Shown here: piece after piece, positions 15,887 through 24,739 of the stretch
Position numbering within the stretch: position 1 is the stretch's first letter
Layout of the letters: each line of letters starts with the position of its first letter
Made by a program: the position numbers and the translations under genes
From: Saprospiraceae bacterium
Lineage (GTDB): Bacteria; Bacteroidota; Bacteroidia; Chitinophagales; Saprospiraceae
DNA: 51,228 nt
NCBI GenBank assembly: GCA_020627785.1
Contig: JAHDGF010000035.1
Location: forward strand, 1 to 51,228
Direction of reading: 5' to 3'
The notes under the pieces: generated by a model
Told to the model about the DNA's origin: nothing
Database searches by the model: none
The model's input: the letters and a program-made list of their open reading frames with translations, nothing else

Positions 15887-17359
15887 ATGGAACATTTGTT
15901 ATCAATAACCATGGGATTCTTATTCATTGGAATATGGTATCTCAACCCGAAGAGAGGATTTATCCTTATTCCTGCTTTGATAGCCTTAGTTTCTTCTGGT
16001 TTCAGCCTATATAATCAAGGATTTGTCGAATACAAGGATTTTTTACAACATTTATCTCTGGATCTAATCCTTTTGGCAGTTTTCCTCTATGTTTTCCAAT
16101 TTTTTAAGCACTTGCAATGGGCCATTTTATTGTTAATATTTTTGGCATCTATTTTTATGCTTTCTCATTCCCAAATACCTAAGCCAGCATCCTCAATCAC
16201 CGAGAGACCTGAATTATTAATTCATTTAAAAAATGAAGAATGGAAACAGACTATTTTAGATAAATATGAAAATGAGATTGTTGGTGTAAGACACGCATTT
16301 GCCTTGAGCGATAAAGAAATAACTGATCTAGAAGAATATCTTACCATTGATATAAAAAATAGCATCGATCCATTTAAGCTTGTCCTAGAACTCCAACGTA
16401 TGGAAGGAGTAATTTGGGTTGAGGAAAATCAAGAAATAAAACTTCCAGAATTAGTTGAAAATCAAATATCAGAACATAACTCTATAGCAGAATTTAACGA
16501 TCCTCTTGCCAAAAATCAATGGCACGTTTCCAAATTTTCCATTTCATCGATGCATGAAAAGTTAAAGAAAATAAAGAAGCAAAGGAAAAATGAGACGATA
16601 ATAGCCATCCTTGACACAGGTATTGATGCGAATCATGAAGACTTGCGAGCAGCATACAAGTCTAGTGGTGTAAAATCTTATGATACAGATCCCAAAGGGC
16701 ATGGAACGCATTGTGCTGGCGTGGCTAATGCTATATCCAACAATTCTAAAGGTGTTGCATCACTTAACCCTGATCCAAATGCGATTAAAACTATGAGTAT
16801 TCAAGTCTTAAATAATTTTGGCTTTGGATCACAACAAACTATTATTAATGGGATCCTAAAAGCTGCTGATTTAGGCGCTGACGTCATTTCTCTTTCCTTA
16901 GGTGGAATGACATCAGAAAGTAAGGAAAAGGCCTATCATGAGGCTGTAAAGTATGCAAATAATAAGGGAGCTATCGTTGTTGTTGCCGCTGGTAATTCTG
17001 GTAAAAGCGCTACCCAATTTTCTCCTGCAAATACTAAGGGCGTAATAGCGGTTACAGCCATTGATAAAAACCTATCACTTGCAAACTTTGCCAATGATGT
17101 TACTGGATTAGACATGGGATTGGCTGCTCCAGGGGTTAATATTTTATCTACCTTCCCAAATAATGATTACAAGTCAATGAATGGCACCTCAATGGCCGCT
17201 CCGTTTGTGAGTGGTATGATTGGGCTTATAAGATCCTATTATCCTGATATTAACACAGAGGATGTCTATAAAATGTTGATCAAAGGAGACTTAACTGCTT
17301 CGAACAATCAAACAACTCCAATCATGCTCCCAGATCAAGTCGTAGATGAATTTAAATAA
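15887..17359 (+). CDS. membrane-anchored subtilisin-like (S8) serine protease
   Basis: 490 residues. The first 95 contain about four hydrophobic helices (5-20, 25-41, 55-72, 76-93) instead of a signal peptide. A region of about 105-205 resembles an inhibitor I9-type propeptide (ELLIHLKN... MEGVIWVEENQEIKLPE). The peptidase domain has Asp243 (ILDTGID), His272 (GHGTHCAGV), oxyanion Asn370 (AAGNSG) and Ser435 (NGTSMAAPF), so it should be active. There is no T9SS tail. Multi-helix anchoring is unusual for S8 enzymes; the side of the membrane holding the protease is not determined. The 3' end overlaps convergent aroK by 25 bp. Confidence 0.88.
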   Translation: MEHLLSITMGFLFIGIWYLNPKRGFILIPALIALVSSGFSLYNQGFVEYKDFLQHLSLDLILLAVFLYVFQFFKHLQWAILLLIFLASIFMLSHSQIPKPASSITERPELLIHLKNEEWKQTILDKYENEIVGVRHAFALSDKEITDLEEYLTIDIKNSIDPFKLVLELQRMEGVIWVEENQEIKLPELVENQISEHNSIAEFNDPLAKNQWHVSKFSISSMHEKLKKIKKQRKNETIIAILDTGIDANHEDLRAAYKSSGVKSYDTDPKGHGTHCAGVANAISNNSKGVASLNPDPNAIKTMSIQVLNNFGFGSQQTIINGILKAADLGADVISLSLGGMTSESKEKAYHEAVKYANNKGAIVVVAAGNSGKSATQFSPANTKGVIAVTAIDKNLSLANFANDVTGLDMGLAAPGVNILSTFPNNDYKSMNGTSMAAPFVSGMIGLIRSYYPDINTEDVYKMLIKGDLTASNNQTTPIMLPDQVVDEFK

Positions 17360-17871
17360 CCTATAAATGTCCTGATTTCAGAAAATACTTCTTCAGGATC
17401 AACTACCCCATCGAGCGTGAGATTAGCCATAGCATAGAATGATTCTCTTTGATTTAAATGTCTTTGAATAAATTCTTGCAGATCGTCAACACCATTCAAA
17501 ATAGGCCTTGATTGTTTTTCAGATTTTAGACGATCAAAAATGACCTGAGGACTTAATTTTAAGTAGCATACCAGGATATTTTTATTTTTATTTAAATCGT
17601 CTGCAATCCCAGAATGACACACAGTTCCACCACCTAATGATAAAATCAAAGGAACATCCATAGTCAGAATAGAATTTAGTGCTACTCTCTCCAACTTTCT
17701 AAAGTAATCCTCTCCTTTTAGCTGAAAGATTTCAGAAATCGTGAGTGATTCTTTTTCTTCAATCGATTTATCCAAATCAATGAACTCCCATTGAAAACGC
17801 TCGGCAAGTATTTTACCTATAGTACTTTTACCACAGCCCATGTAACCACTTAACAATATCTTATCTATCAA
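17335..17871 (-). CDS. aroK: shikimate kinase
   Basis: A 178-residue P-loop kinase that phosphorylates shikimate at the 3-OH, the fifth step of chorismate synthesis. Walker A is GYMGCGKS (9-16), IDLDKSIEE (31-39) holds the shikimate-binding Asp34, and a LSLGGGTV segment and the lid Arg region (KQSRPIL) follow. Length is normal. Its 3' end runs 25 bp into the subtilase gene on the other strand, a tail-to-tail overlap. Confidence 0.95.
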   Translation of the reverse strand: MIDKILLSGYMGCGKSTIGKILAERFQWEFIDLDKSIEEKESLTISEIFQLKGEDYFRKLERVALNSILTMDVPLILSLGGGTVCHSGIADDLNKNKNILVCYLKLSPQVIFDRLKSEKQSRPILNGVDDLQEFIQRHLNQRESFYAMANLTLDGVVDPEEVFSEIRTFIGYLNSSTT

Positions 17872-17928
17872 AATTTACAATTTGACATAAACATAAATAT
17901 TAGGTGATTTTTAAAAGAACTTCTTTGG

Positions 17929-17936
17929 TATATTTA
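17929..17936 (+). promoter_or_regulatory. -7-like box TATATTTA of yajC
   Basis: Seven of eight bases match TAnnTTTG. It lies 18 bp before the ATG at 17955 and argues against longer in-frame starts from 17904. Confidence 0.35.
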
Positions 17937-17954
17937 CGAAGAATTAAATTAACT

Positions 17955-18272
17955 ATGAATCAAATGATATACCTACAAGCAGGAGATCCTGTGACATTTA
18001 ACCTGTTCTTTATAACAGCTATGTTGTCCGTTGTTTTCTTCTTCTTTATAAGACCTCAGGCAAAGAAGCAAAAGGCTCAAGACAACTTCATTAAAGAATT
18101 GAGTAAAGGAGATGAGGTTGTTACCGGCAGCGGTATAATCGGTAAAATTTCAAAAATTGAACAACACTCAATTAGTTTGCAATTAGATCAAAAAACTTTT
18201 ATTTCTGTTCTGCCTGGTTCTATATCTCATGAACTCACAGAAAATTATCAAAAGAAAAAGCAAGGTGCATAA
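17955..18272 (+). CDS. yajC: preprotein translocase subunit YajC
   Basis: A 105-residue single-span membrane protein that associates with SecDF-YidC at the Sec translocon. A transmembrane helix (about 16-35, LFFITAMLSVVFFFFIRP) is followed by the family hallmark IRPQAKKQKAQ and a GDEVVTGSGIIGKI domain. The ATG at 17955 is chosen because upstream sequence carries a promoter-like box. Monocistronic, with a strong terminator. Confidence 0.93.
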   Translation: MNQMIYLQAGDPVTFNLFFITAMLSVVFFFFIRPQAKKQKAQDNFIKELSKGDEVVTGSGIIGKISKIEQHSISLQLDQKTFISVLPGSISHELTENYQKKKQGA

Positions 18273-18306
18273 AAAAAGGTCCAACTTATAAAAGTTGGAC
18301 CTTTTT
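18271..18306. terminator. strong bidirectional terminator after yajC
   Basis: A perfect 10-bp stem GGTCCAACTT (18278-18287) and AAGTTGGACC (18292-18301), 4-base loop, seven A before and five T after. It can also stop the T9SS operon arriving from the other strand. Confidence 0.9.
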
Positions 18307-18326
18307 AGAGTGATTCTTCTTTTGTT

Positions 18327-21300
18327 TTATTTCAGCAAGGATACATTACCCACTTGGGTAAATTCTGTTCCATCAATGCAAGTTCCTTTGATGCAATAAG
18401 CATACACATCTGGCTCCAGTTCATTGTTTTGGAAAGTTCCATCCCATCCATCAAGTAATCCATTTGCATTATAAACTTCTTCACCCCATCTATCGTATAC
18501 TATGAAGACATCTATGTCATCAATCCATAAACTTCGTAGTATCAGTCGATCATTTATACCATCGTTATTGGGACTAAATGCTGTCGGCAAGAATACACCC
18601 TCTTCTCCACAGTTAACCTGTCTAACTTCAACATCTTTAGTTGCTACATCTGTACAACCGATTGCATCTGTAACGGTCACTGAATAAGATGTATCATCTG
18701 TTGGTGATACTTCTATACTAGAGCCTGTCTCACCGTTACTCCAAGAGTAAACAGCGCCATCCGGAGCATTTGCGACAGATATAGTACCTGTAGATCCCCA
18801 GTTTATAATACCATCATCAAAGTCACATTCTAGCTCAATATCAACGATATTCACTGTTACCAAATAGGTGATGGTTGTATCCATCATTGTAAGAGTATCG
18901 GTTACCACAACTGTGAATTCCTTATCGGTATCTCCAACAGTAACAGTCACAATCGTATCTATAGCAGTGCCTATAATGCAATCATCTGGTCCCCAAAGGA
19001 ATGTATAAGCACCAGGGTCTTCAACTTCCAATTGTAGAGTGAAAGTGTCCATAGGACATACGCCATCATCCGCTCCGAAAACATCGCCAACGTCACTAAA
19101 CGGTGGGTCATCTTCCGTGGAGTCTACCTCAAGTGTAGCTGAATCCTCACACCCGTACCCAAATTCATCTTCAATTTTGCCAGTCACCATCATGATACTA
19201 TCAGATGCAGGAATCTCTAAAATAGGTCCTGTCCCAATTTGATCACCATTTTCATCACACCACGTAACATCTTCGGGATCTGCATTTACCACGGTTGCTT
19301 CAAAAATTAAAGGGTCCGGACCACTCGTTTGCTCTATTGAAATGCTAGGTTCTAATGGAACGCCAATCTCAATTTCTACTGGAAATCCTGGGCACAATTC
19401 TGCTTTGTCAATTAAAACAACAACATACAATCCAGTATCTGGATACGTGTAACATGGATTAAACATAGTTGATGTGTCTGCATCCGTTGACAAGTCTCCA
19501 AAATCCCAACATGGAACACCACTTAGAGAATCTATATTTAATGCTTCGAAACAAATAGTATATTCTCCACATTCTTCCAGGCTCCAATCAAAATCCAATT
19601 GCTCATTCATTGTTGGTAGAATTTCTAATGTATCTTCAAGAATACAGAATTCATTTGCAATAGTAAATGGAATTGTTACTACTGTATCCTTATCTCCCAT
19701 ACCAAGAATTGGTATTCCATCTGCATCGAAACCAACGATGTGTGGATCGTCTTCAAAGGTATATACTAGGACTTCAGATGGGTCATTATTTATTATTTCA
19801 TATTGAACAGTGTCTCCAGGACACATTTCAAATGGGTTCTGATATGTCACATCCGGATTCCCATTAATGACTGTTACACAACTTGAGATATCACAAGCTG
19901 CGGTAGTCGCAATGCTTGCGCAAATTTCTTTAGTAGTAAAATCTGATGGAGGATCGTAGTCTAATATAGTCCCAGTACCTATTACAGTTCCTTCACAAGT
20001 CCATTCATAATTGACACCTGGTATTGGATTAAGAATTTCGATAACCACATTATCGCAAAATAGATTTCCATTAACTCCTAAACCACCTACTTCTAAATCT
20101 GGGATAGACAAGTCTTCAGGAATTACCATTATGCTTGTGTCAATGAAGCAAGGTCCATCTGTTATCGTAACGTTATATACTGTTATCTCTGTAACACTTA
20201 CAACTGGATCTGAAAAGCTAACTAGATCGGTAAAAGTCAATCCAGTAGTTGGATCCCAAGAATAAGTATAATTTGGGTTAGGATTTAATAATACTGGTGT
20301 AACATCTCCATTACAATCAATGACTGGATTCCCATTAAAGTTTACATCGATGTTACTCATTCCTCCACCTCCAAAATCTCCAGGTGTGTATGTTTTTGTA
20401 ACGGTGAAAGAACATCCATTATCATAATTAATGGTGGCTGTAACAACTGCAGTCCCAGTAATTAATCCCATTAAATCCACGGGATTACCAGTGAACGTAA
20501 AAGTCTGTCCGTTTAATGTTACAACCCAATCAATGGATGTGACATTTCCAGAGATACTGCCACCTGTAATTGTGATTTCTAAAACTTGGTCAACTCCATT
20601 TTCACAATCAATTGTGCCGCCGCCTCCGCCGCTACCAGGGCCTCCGCCCACAATGTTCATTTCAAAAACTGGAACCAAATTATTGATTACTGAAATAGAA
20701 TCAGAAACAGTTGATGAACAACCATTAGTGTATGTATTAGTATGCGTTACAGATATTACATCTGAAATTGTTTCTACAGTAAATGTTGGCACATTTCCAG
20801 GATCGATGGTCTGACCATCTACTAAAACTGACCAACCATAATTAGCAACTTGAAGATTTCCCAAATTAGTGTTGTCAGAAATCTGAATGATGAATCCTGT
20901 GTCAGTACATTCAATTAGAGTTGCTACAAATGAAACAGGCGGCAATAGATCAGCTGCATTAAAACTGCCACTAAAAGTTCCAGAACAACCAGAAGTGCTT
21001 AAAACATCTAATGTCACAGAAACTGCATCCGTGCTATTTACCACGATACTAATTGATTCGCCGGTTACTGCTTGAGGAACCCCATTTATCGTAATTAGCC
21101 AGTTCCAAGAATTAACTGCGAAGCCGGCATTTGTATCAAACGCAGTACTAGTTAGATTGACAGTATATTGATTAGCATTACATGCAGACAACACGATATC
21201 CATTCCCGCAATACCTGGGCCTCCTCCGCTGATGGTTGAAGAACCGGCTTCTATTCCAGTATCAAATGCTGATACCTGCATTTCAAATGAATCAAAACAA

Positions 21301-22259
21301 TTGCCGAAACTAATTTCTTTTCTTACTGTATAAATTCCTTCTGCAGGAAAAGTATATGTTGGGTTTTCACCAATAAAGGTTGTTGAAGGATCGGTATTAG
21401 GCCAATCAAAGTACCATGTACAAGTTGAACCTGAAGGAGCCGAAGTCCCATTTACAAATGAGAAAGTAGTGCCATTACAAGAACTTGCGGTTTGACCACC
21501 CGCAATTTGAAAAGTTGCATCAATCGTCGCTGGAATACTTTCACAAGTTGTCGCAACTTGAATTTCATCAAGATCCCAAACTGCAACATCGAATCCATTG
21601 TTTATTCTACAGTATGCTGTTAGTTCAAATTCAAAAGTTGTTGGCTGATTAACCGTAAAAGCAGGATTCCCTACGAAATCAAAAACCTCCAGACTCCAAT
21701 CGGTTGAAGTAGCAATATCTTGCTCCAAAAATACTTCCACACCATTTACTACAACACGCACTGCATATTGGGTTGGATAGTTATTTGTTCCGCTTATCCC
21801 ACCTAGATAAGTGAATGTCTCCGGAGCTAATTCATAAAAGCTTAAACCAAGTAGTGAAGTTGGTCCATTTAAAGGTTCCACTACAACATCAAATCTTACT
21901 GCACGATCTGAGTCTGGAATATAATCACAACCTTGATCATACTCAACACACATTGCTGGTGTTCCATTTATACCAGGAGCACATGAATGAGGATTTTCAG
22001 TTGGATTATTTCTATATATGTTCTGACCATTAGGTCCTGCAGCTAAGAACACATTATTACAAATGCCCGCATTTGAAGTGCTAGCCGTCAACTCAGAATA
22101 GTCAACATTTGTTCCTGCAATAGTATTGGAGGCACAAGCGTCCATATTTATAGTCAATGCGGAATTTATGGTCTCTGATTCACATTGACCATTTATGCTT
22201 GTAAAAAGAGACAAACATAATGCGAGGGTAAAACAATATTTCATAGACTTAAGCGCCAT
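18327..22259 (-). CDS. giant PKD-containing T9SS type B (gliding-motility C-terminal domain) secreted protein
   Basis: A 1310-residue surface protein. Signal peptide within residues 1-25 (a second ATG at 22244 would start MKYCFTLALCL). The N-terminal ~230 residues form a Cys-rich beta domain. Several Ig/PKD-like modules follow, including WYFDWPN...YTFPAEGIYTV near 280-310 and CWDFGDLS...CYTYPDTGLYVV near 930. The last 94 residues (1217-1310) are the gliding motility-associated CTD: FLPTAFSPNNDGINDRL, VYDRWGEEVY and GWDGTF. This CTD is the type B T9SS signal that usually pairs with a PorP/SprF protein, which is encoded two genes upstream in the same operon. Gly-rich linkers separate modules. 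Function beyond surface display is unknown. Confidence 0.9.
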   Translation of the reverse strand: MALKSMKYCFTLALCLSLFTSINGQCESETINSALTINMDACASNTIAGTNVDYSELTASTSNAGICNNVFLAAGPNGQNIYRNNPTENPHSCAPGINGTPAMCVEYDQGCDYIPDSDRAVRFDVVVEPLNGPTSLLGLSFYELAPETFTYLGGISGTNNYPTQYAVRVVVNGVEVFLEQDIATSTDWSLEVFDFVGNPAFTVNQPTTFEFELTAYCRINNGFDVAVWDLDEIQVATTCESIPATIDATFQIAGGQTASSCNGTTFSFVNGTSAPSGSTCTWYFDWPNTDPSTTFIGENPTYTFPAEGIYTVRKEISFGNCFDSFEMQVSAFDTGIEAGSSTISGGGPGIAGMDIVLSACNANQYTVNLTSTAFDTNAGFAVNSWNWLITINGVPQAVTGESISIVVNSTDAVSVTLDVLSTSGCSGTFSGSFNAADLLPPVSFVATLIECTDTGFIIQISDNTNLGNLQVANYGWSVLVDGQTIDPGNVPTFTVETISDVISVTHTNTYTNGCSSTVSDSISVINNLVPVFEMNIVGGGPGSGGGGGTIDCENGVDQVLEITITGGSISGNVTSIDWVVTLNGQTFTFTGNPVDLMGLITGTAVVTATINYDNGCSFTVTKTYTPGDFGGGGMSNIDVNFNGNPVIDCNGDVTPVLLNPNPNYTYSWDPTTGLTFTDLVSFSDPVVSVTEITVYNVTITDGPCFIDTSIMVIPEDLSIPDLEVGGLGVNGNLFCDNVVIEILNPIPGVNYEWTCEGTVIGTGTILDYDPPSDFTTKEICASIATTAACDISSCVTVINGNPDVTYQNPFEMCPGDTVQYEIINNDPSEVLVYTFEDDPHIVGFDADGIPILGMGDKDTVVTIPFTIANEFCILEDTLEILPTMNEQLDFDWSLEECGEYTICFEALNIDSLSGVPCWDFGDLSTDADTSTMFNPCYTYPDTGLYVVVLIDKAELCPGFPVEIEIGVPLEPSISIEQTSGPDPLIFEATVVNADPEDVTWCDENGDQIGTGPILEIPASDSIMMVTGKIEDEFGYGCEDSATLEVDSTEDDPPFSDVGDVFGADDGVCPMDTFTLQLEVEDPGAYTFLWGPDDCIIGTAIDTIVTVTVGDTDKEFTVVVTDTLTMMDTTITYLVTVNIVDIELECDFDDGIINWGSTGTISVANAPDGAVYSWSNGETGSSIEVSPTDDTSYSVTVTDAIGCTDVATKDVEVRQVNCGEEGVFLPTAFSPNNDGINDRLILRSLWIDDIDVFIVYDRWGEEVYNANGLLDGWDGTFQNNELEPDVYAYCIKGTCIDGTEFTQVGNVSLLK

Positions 22260-22276
22260 AATTAAAAGCTTATTCT

Positions 22277-24712
22277 TTAATTCAATTTTCTAACACTTAC
22301 AATTTGAGCTTTCCTTTCTTTGGAAGCCTCAACACTATAAATTGACTTAGTCACATTAGAATTACTATCACTTATTCCTGAAGGTGCTAATTCTTCACCA
22401 TAGGATACATCAGATAAAATCAATTGACCAGTATTTAAATACTGCTCGAAAGCACCAGATGCAAAATCTCTAAGTTCATTTCGTAAACTGTAAACCCTTC
22501 TTTGTCCTAACGCAAGATTATACTTGTTTGTAGATTTCGGACTTGCAAATCCTCTAATTGCCACTTCAAATGAATCTCCGTTTCTAAGTCTTTCTAATAA
22601 TTTATCAAAGAAGATCTGCATTTTATTAAATTCCCCTTTCACATCATCTTCAAAAAAGAAATCTACATTTTGGGCTGCACTGTATTTTAAGTCGCCACTC
22701 ATTCCTTCTGAATACTTCTGCTTAAACTCTTCTTTTTTTGCAAAATAAGGATAATACGTTTCAGAATAATTTGACAAAGTATACATGTTCCTTGACCTTG
22801 GATCTGGATAATCATTATCAAAATATAAAGTCACTGGCAAATAAATATTTAGATTTGGTTTGCCCATAAACAACTCTTTCTTAATGGTTCCTTGACTTGA
22901 AGGATCACAGGTGTCTATTAAGAACGTTTGTGATTCAAAACCATCTTTAAAGGCAGTAACTCTGTATTTAGTGCATGGATCTAATTCAAATTGAAAATCA
23001 TTCCCAAGTTCATTAAATCTAATCACATCTATTTTAGAAGGATCATCTAGATTTTCTAATATGATTGTTACTCCAGATAAATCTGCATTTGTCTCAGAAT
23101 CAAATGTTGTGATGTCGAGTATGGTAATTTCTTGATCGAGATATAACTTTTTTATAATCTCTTCGTCTTTTCTCACATTCTTAGTAGATACATTGATTGT
23201 ATCTGAACTGAACCCATTTCTTTCCGCGATAACAATGTAATCCTTTTGAGAAGGAAGCATGAATATATGGTCATTCTCATCTGGATTTGTTAAAGAAGCT
23301 ATTTCTTCTCCTGTAACAGCATCAATCACGCGAACTGTTACCATCAATAATGAATCACCGGTTGTTTTATTGAATGTCAATGCATTAAAAGGTACTTCAA
23401 ATTCTTCTATATCAACTCGATAGATATCGTAACAACATGCCTCTACTTGATCTTCTAAGTATTGTGAACCAATTCTATTTGAAGACATGAAAGCTTCCGA
23501 ACCTTCATCATTTAAAGTGTAGTACAAATCATTATAACTCGTGTTTACCGGAGACCCAAGATTTGTGATATTTACAAGACTACCATCTTCCATGCTATCG
23601 GCACTATAAACATCAAAACCACCAAAGCCTAAATATCCTTCGGAACTAAAGAAGAATGTACGGCTATCGGCATGCCAGAACGGAGATAATTCATTTTCAC
23701 CTGTATTTACTGAAGATAGATTTCTTGGCTCACCAAAGTCAGTATCGGATTGGATGACACTGTACCAGATATCTAATTTACCTTCACCACCTTCTCTATC
23801 GGATACAAAATACAACACCTCCCTTCCTAATTGACTATCATAGCCCAAAGCAGGTTGCGTACTCGTGGATCCTTCCTGATTTATATTTCCAGGAACTCTT
23901 ACAGCATTCCCTAATTGACCATCATCAAGCAACGGTCTGTAGAAAATATCGCAAGTAATATCATAGGTGTTTATATAATCACAAAGTGTATAATATACTC
24001 TTGTTTTATTCATATTGAAAGCAGTATGGCCAACTAGTGAATTGCTGCCATTTATTTCTCCTTCCAACAAATCATTAACTCCTTCAGAATTTACTTTTAA
24101 GAGCTTACTAATTTTCTTTGGATCATAGACGTCTTCTTTTTGATTTTCAAATCTTAATGAAGAATAATATAAATCACCATCTACTTTATATGCTCCAAAC
24201 TCTGAGTATGGTGTATTGATTTCTGATCCTGCATTTTCAACAGTGATGTAATCATATTCTTGATCTTGTTGTTCAATAGCCCATGTGCATGCTTCAATCT
24301 CTTTCCCAGCCCTTAAACTTAAATATTCGTCCTCTCCATTATACTCACTCAAGTATAATTCATATTGAGTTTTTGCTTCTTCGTACCTTCCCAGTTTCTG
24401 GTACATTTCTGCTAAATAAAATTGAGTTTTAGGATATTCATTTTCAGTATCTAGTTCTAATACTCTTTCATATTTGTCTGACGCAAATGTATAAGCATTA
24501 AAATTTTTGGCTGCGTCTGCGGATGCAGCTAATACTGTAATGTCCGCTGTATCAAATTCCAGCGCGGTTTTGAAGAACTCCGTAGCAGAGTGGAAGTCTT
24601 TATCTTCCAAGGCTATTTCTGCAGCTTCTAACCATGCCTTCTTGGTCTGTGCTGTCAGAGAGACACAGAAGCCTAAAAGGATGAGTGATATGATTTTAAT
24701 TCGCAAGTTCAT
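22277..24712 (-). CDS. PorE-like OmpA-family protein (TPR, PD40 propeller, OmpA C-terminal domain)
   Basis: An 811-residue envelope protein with signal peptide MNLRIKIISLILLGFCVSL (ATG at 24712 preferred over 24727), TPR helices (about 25-145), and a PD40/WD40-like propeller (about 165-400) with repeated YFVSDREGGEGKLDIW and SPFWHADSRTFFFSS blades. One or two carboxypeptidase-regulatory-like domains (about 440-640) precede an OmpA-like end (about 680-805). The order matches PorE-type T9SS components, which link the outer-membrane machine to peptidoglycan. The peptidoglycan motif is divergent: GFASPKSTNKYN replaces GHTDxxGSxxYN, losing the usual Asp. It lies between the SprF-like gene (27 bp) and the type B cargo gene (17 bp). 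Confidence 0.88.
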   Translation of the reverse strand: MNLRIKIISLILLGFCVSLTAQTKKAWLEAAEIALEDKDFHSATEFFKTALEFDTADITVLAASADAAKNFNAYTFASDKYERVLELDTENEYPKTQFYLAEMYQKLGRYEEAKTQYELYLSEYNGEDEYLSLRAGKEIEACTWAIEQQDQEYDYITVENAGSEINTPYSEFGAYKVDGDLYYSSLRFENQKEDVYDPKKISKLLKVNSEGVNDLLEGEINGSNSLVGHTAFNMNKTRVYYTLCDYINTYDITCDIFYRPLLDDGQLGNAVRVPGNINQEGSTSTQPALGYDSQLGREVLYFVSDREGGEGKLDIWYSVIQSDTDFGEPRNLSSVNTGENELSPFWHADSRTFFFSSEGYLGFGGFDVYSADSMEDGSLVNITNLGSPVNTSYNDLYYTLNDEGSEAFMSSNRIGSQYLEDQVEACCYDIYRVDIEEFEVPFNALTFNKTTGDSLLMVTVRVIDAVTGEEIASLTNPDENDHIFMLPSQKDYIVIAERNGFSSDTINVSTKNVRKDEEIIKKLYLDQEITILDITTFDSETNADLSGVTIILENLDDPSKIDVIRFNELGNDFQFELDPCTKYRVTAFKDGFESQTFLIDTCDPSSQGTIKKELFMGKPNLNIYLPVTLYFDNDYPDPRSRNMYTLSNYSETYYPYFAKKEEFKQKYSEGMSGDLKYSAAQNVDFFFEDDVKGEFNKMQIFFDKLLERLRNGDSFEVAIRGFASPKSTNKYNLALGQRRVYSLRNELRDFASGAFEQYLNTGQLILSDVSYGEELAPSGISDSNSNVTKSIYSVEASKERKAQIVSVRKLN

Positions 24713-24739
24713 TGTTTTGGGACACAATTTTTTTATTCA

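Noticed and set aside
17904..17954. N-terminal extension of yajC
   Set aside because: The extra residues precede the normal YajC start and overlap a promoter-like TATATTTA box.
20590..20660. GC-rich patch as a sign of foreign DNA or a mobile insertion
   Set aside because: It lies in frame in the coding sequence and is explained by a Gly run; no inverted repeats or target duplication flank it.
18502..21075. Several plus-strand frames opposite the giant T9SS cargo
   Set aside because: All are Ser/Thr/Pro-rich shadows of the biased codon use of the real gene, with no start context or domains.
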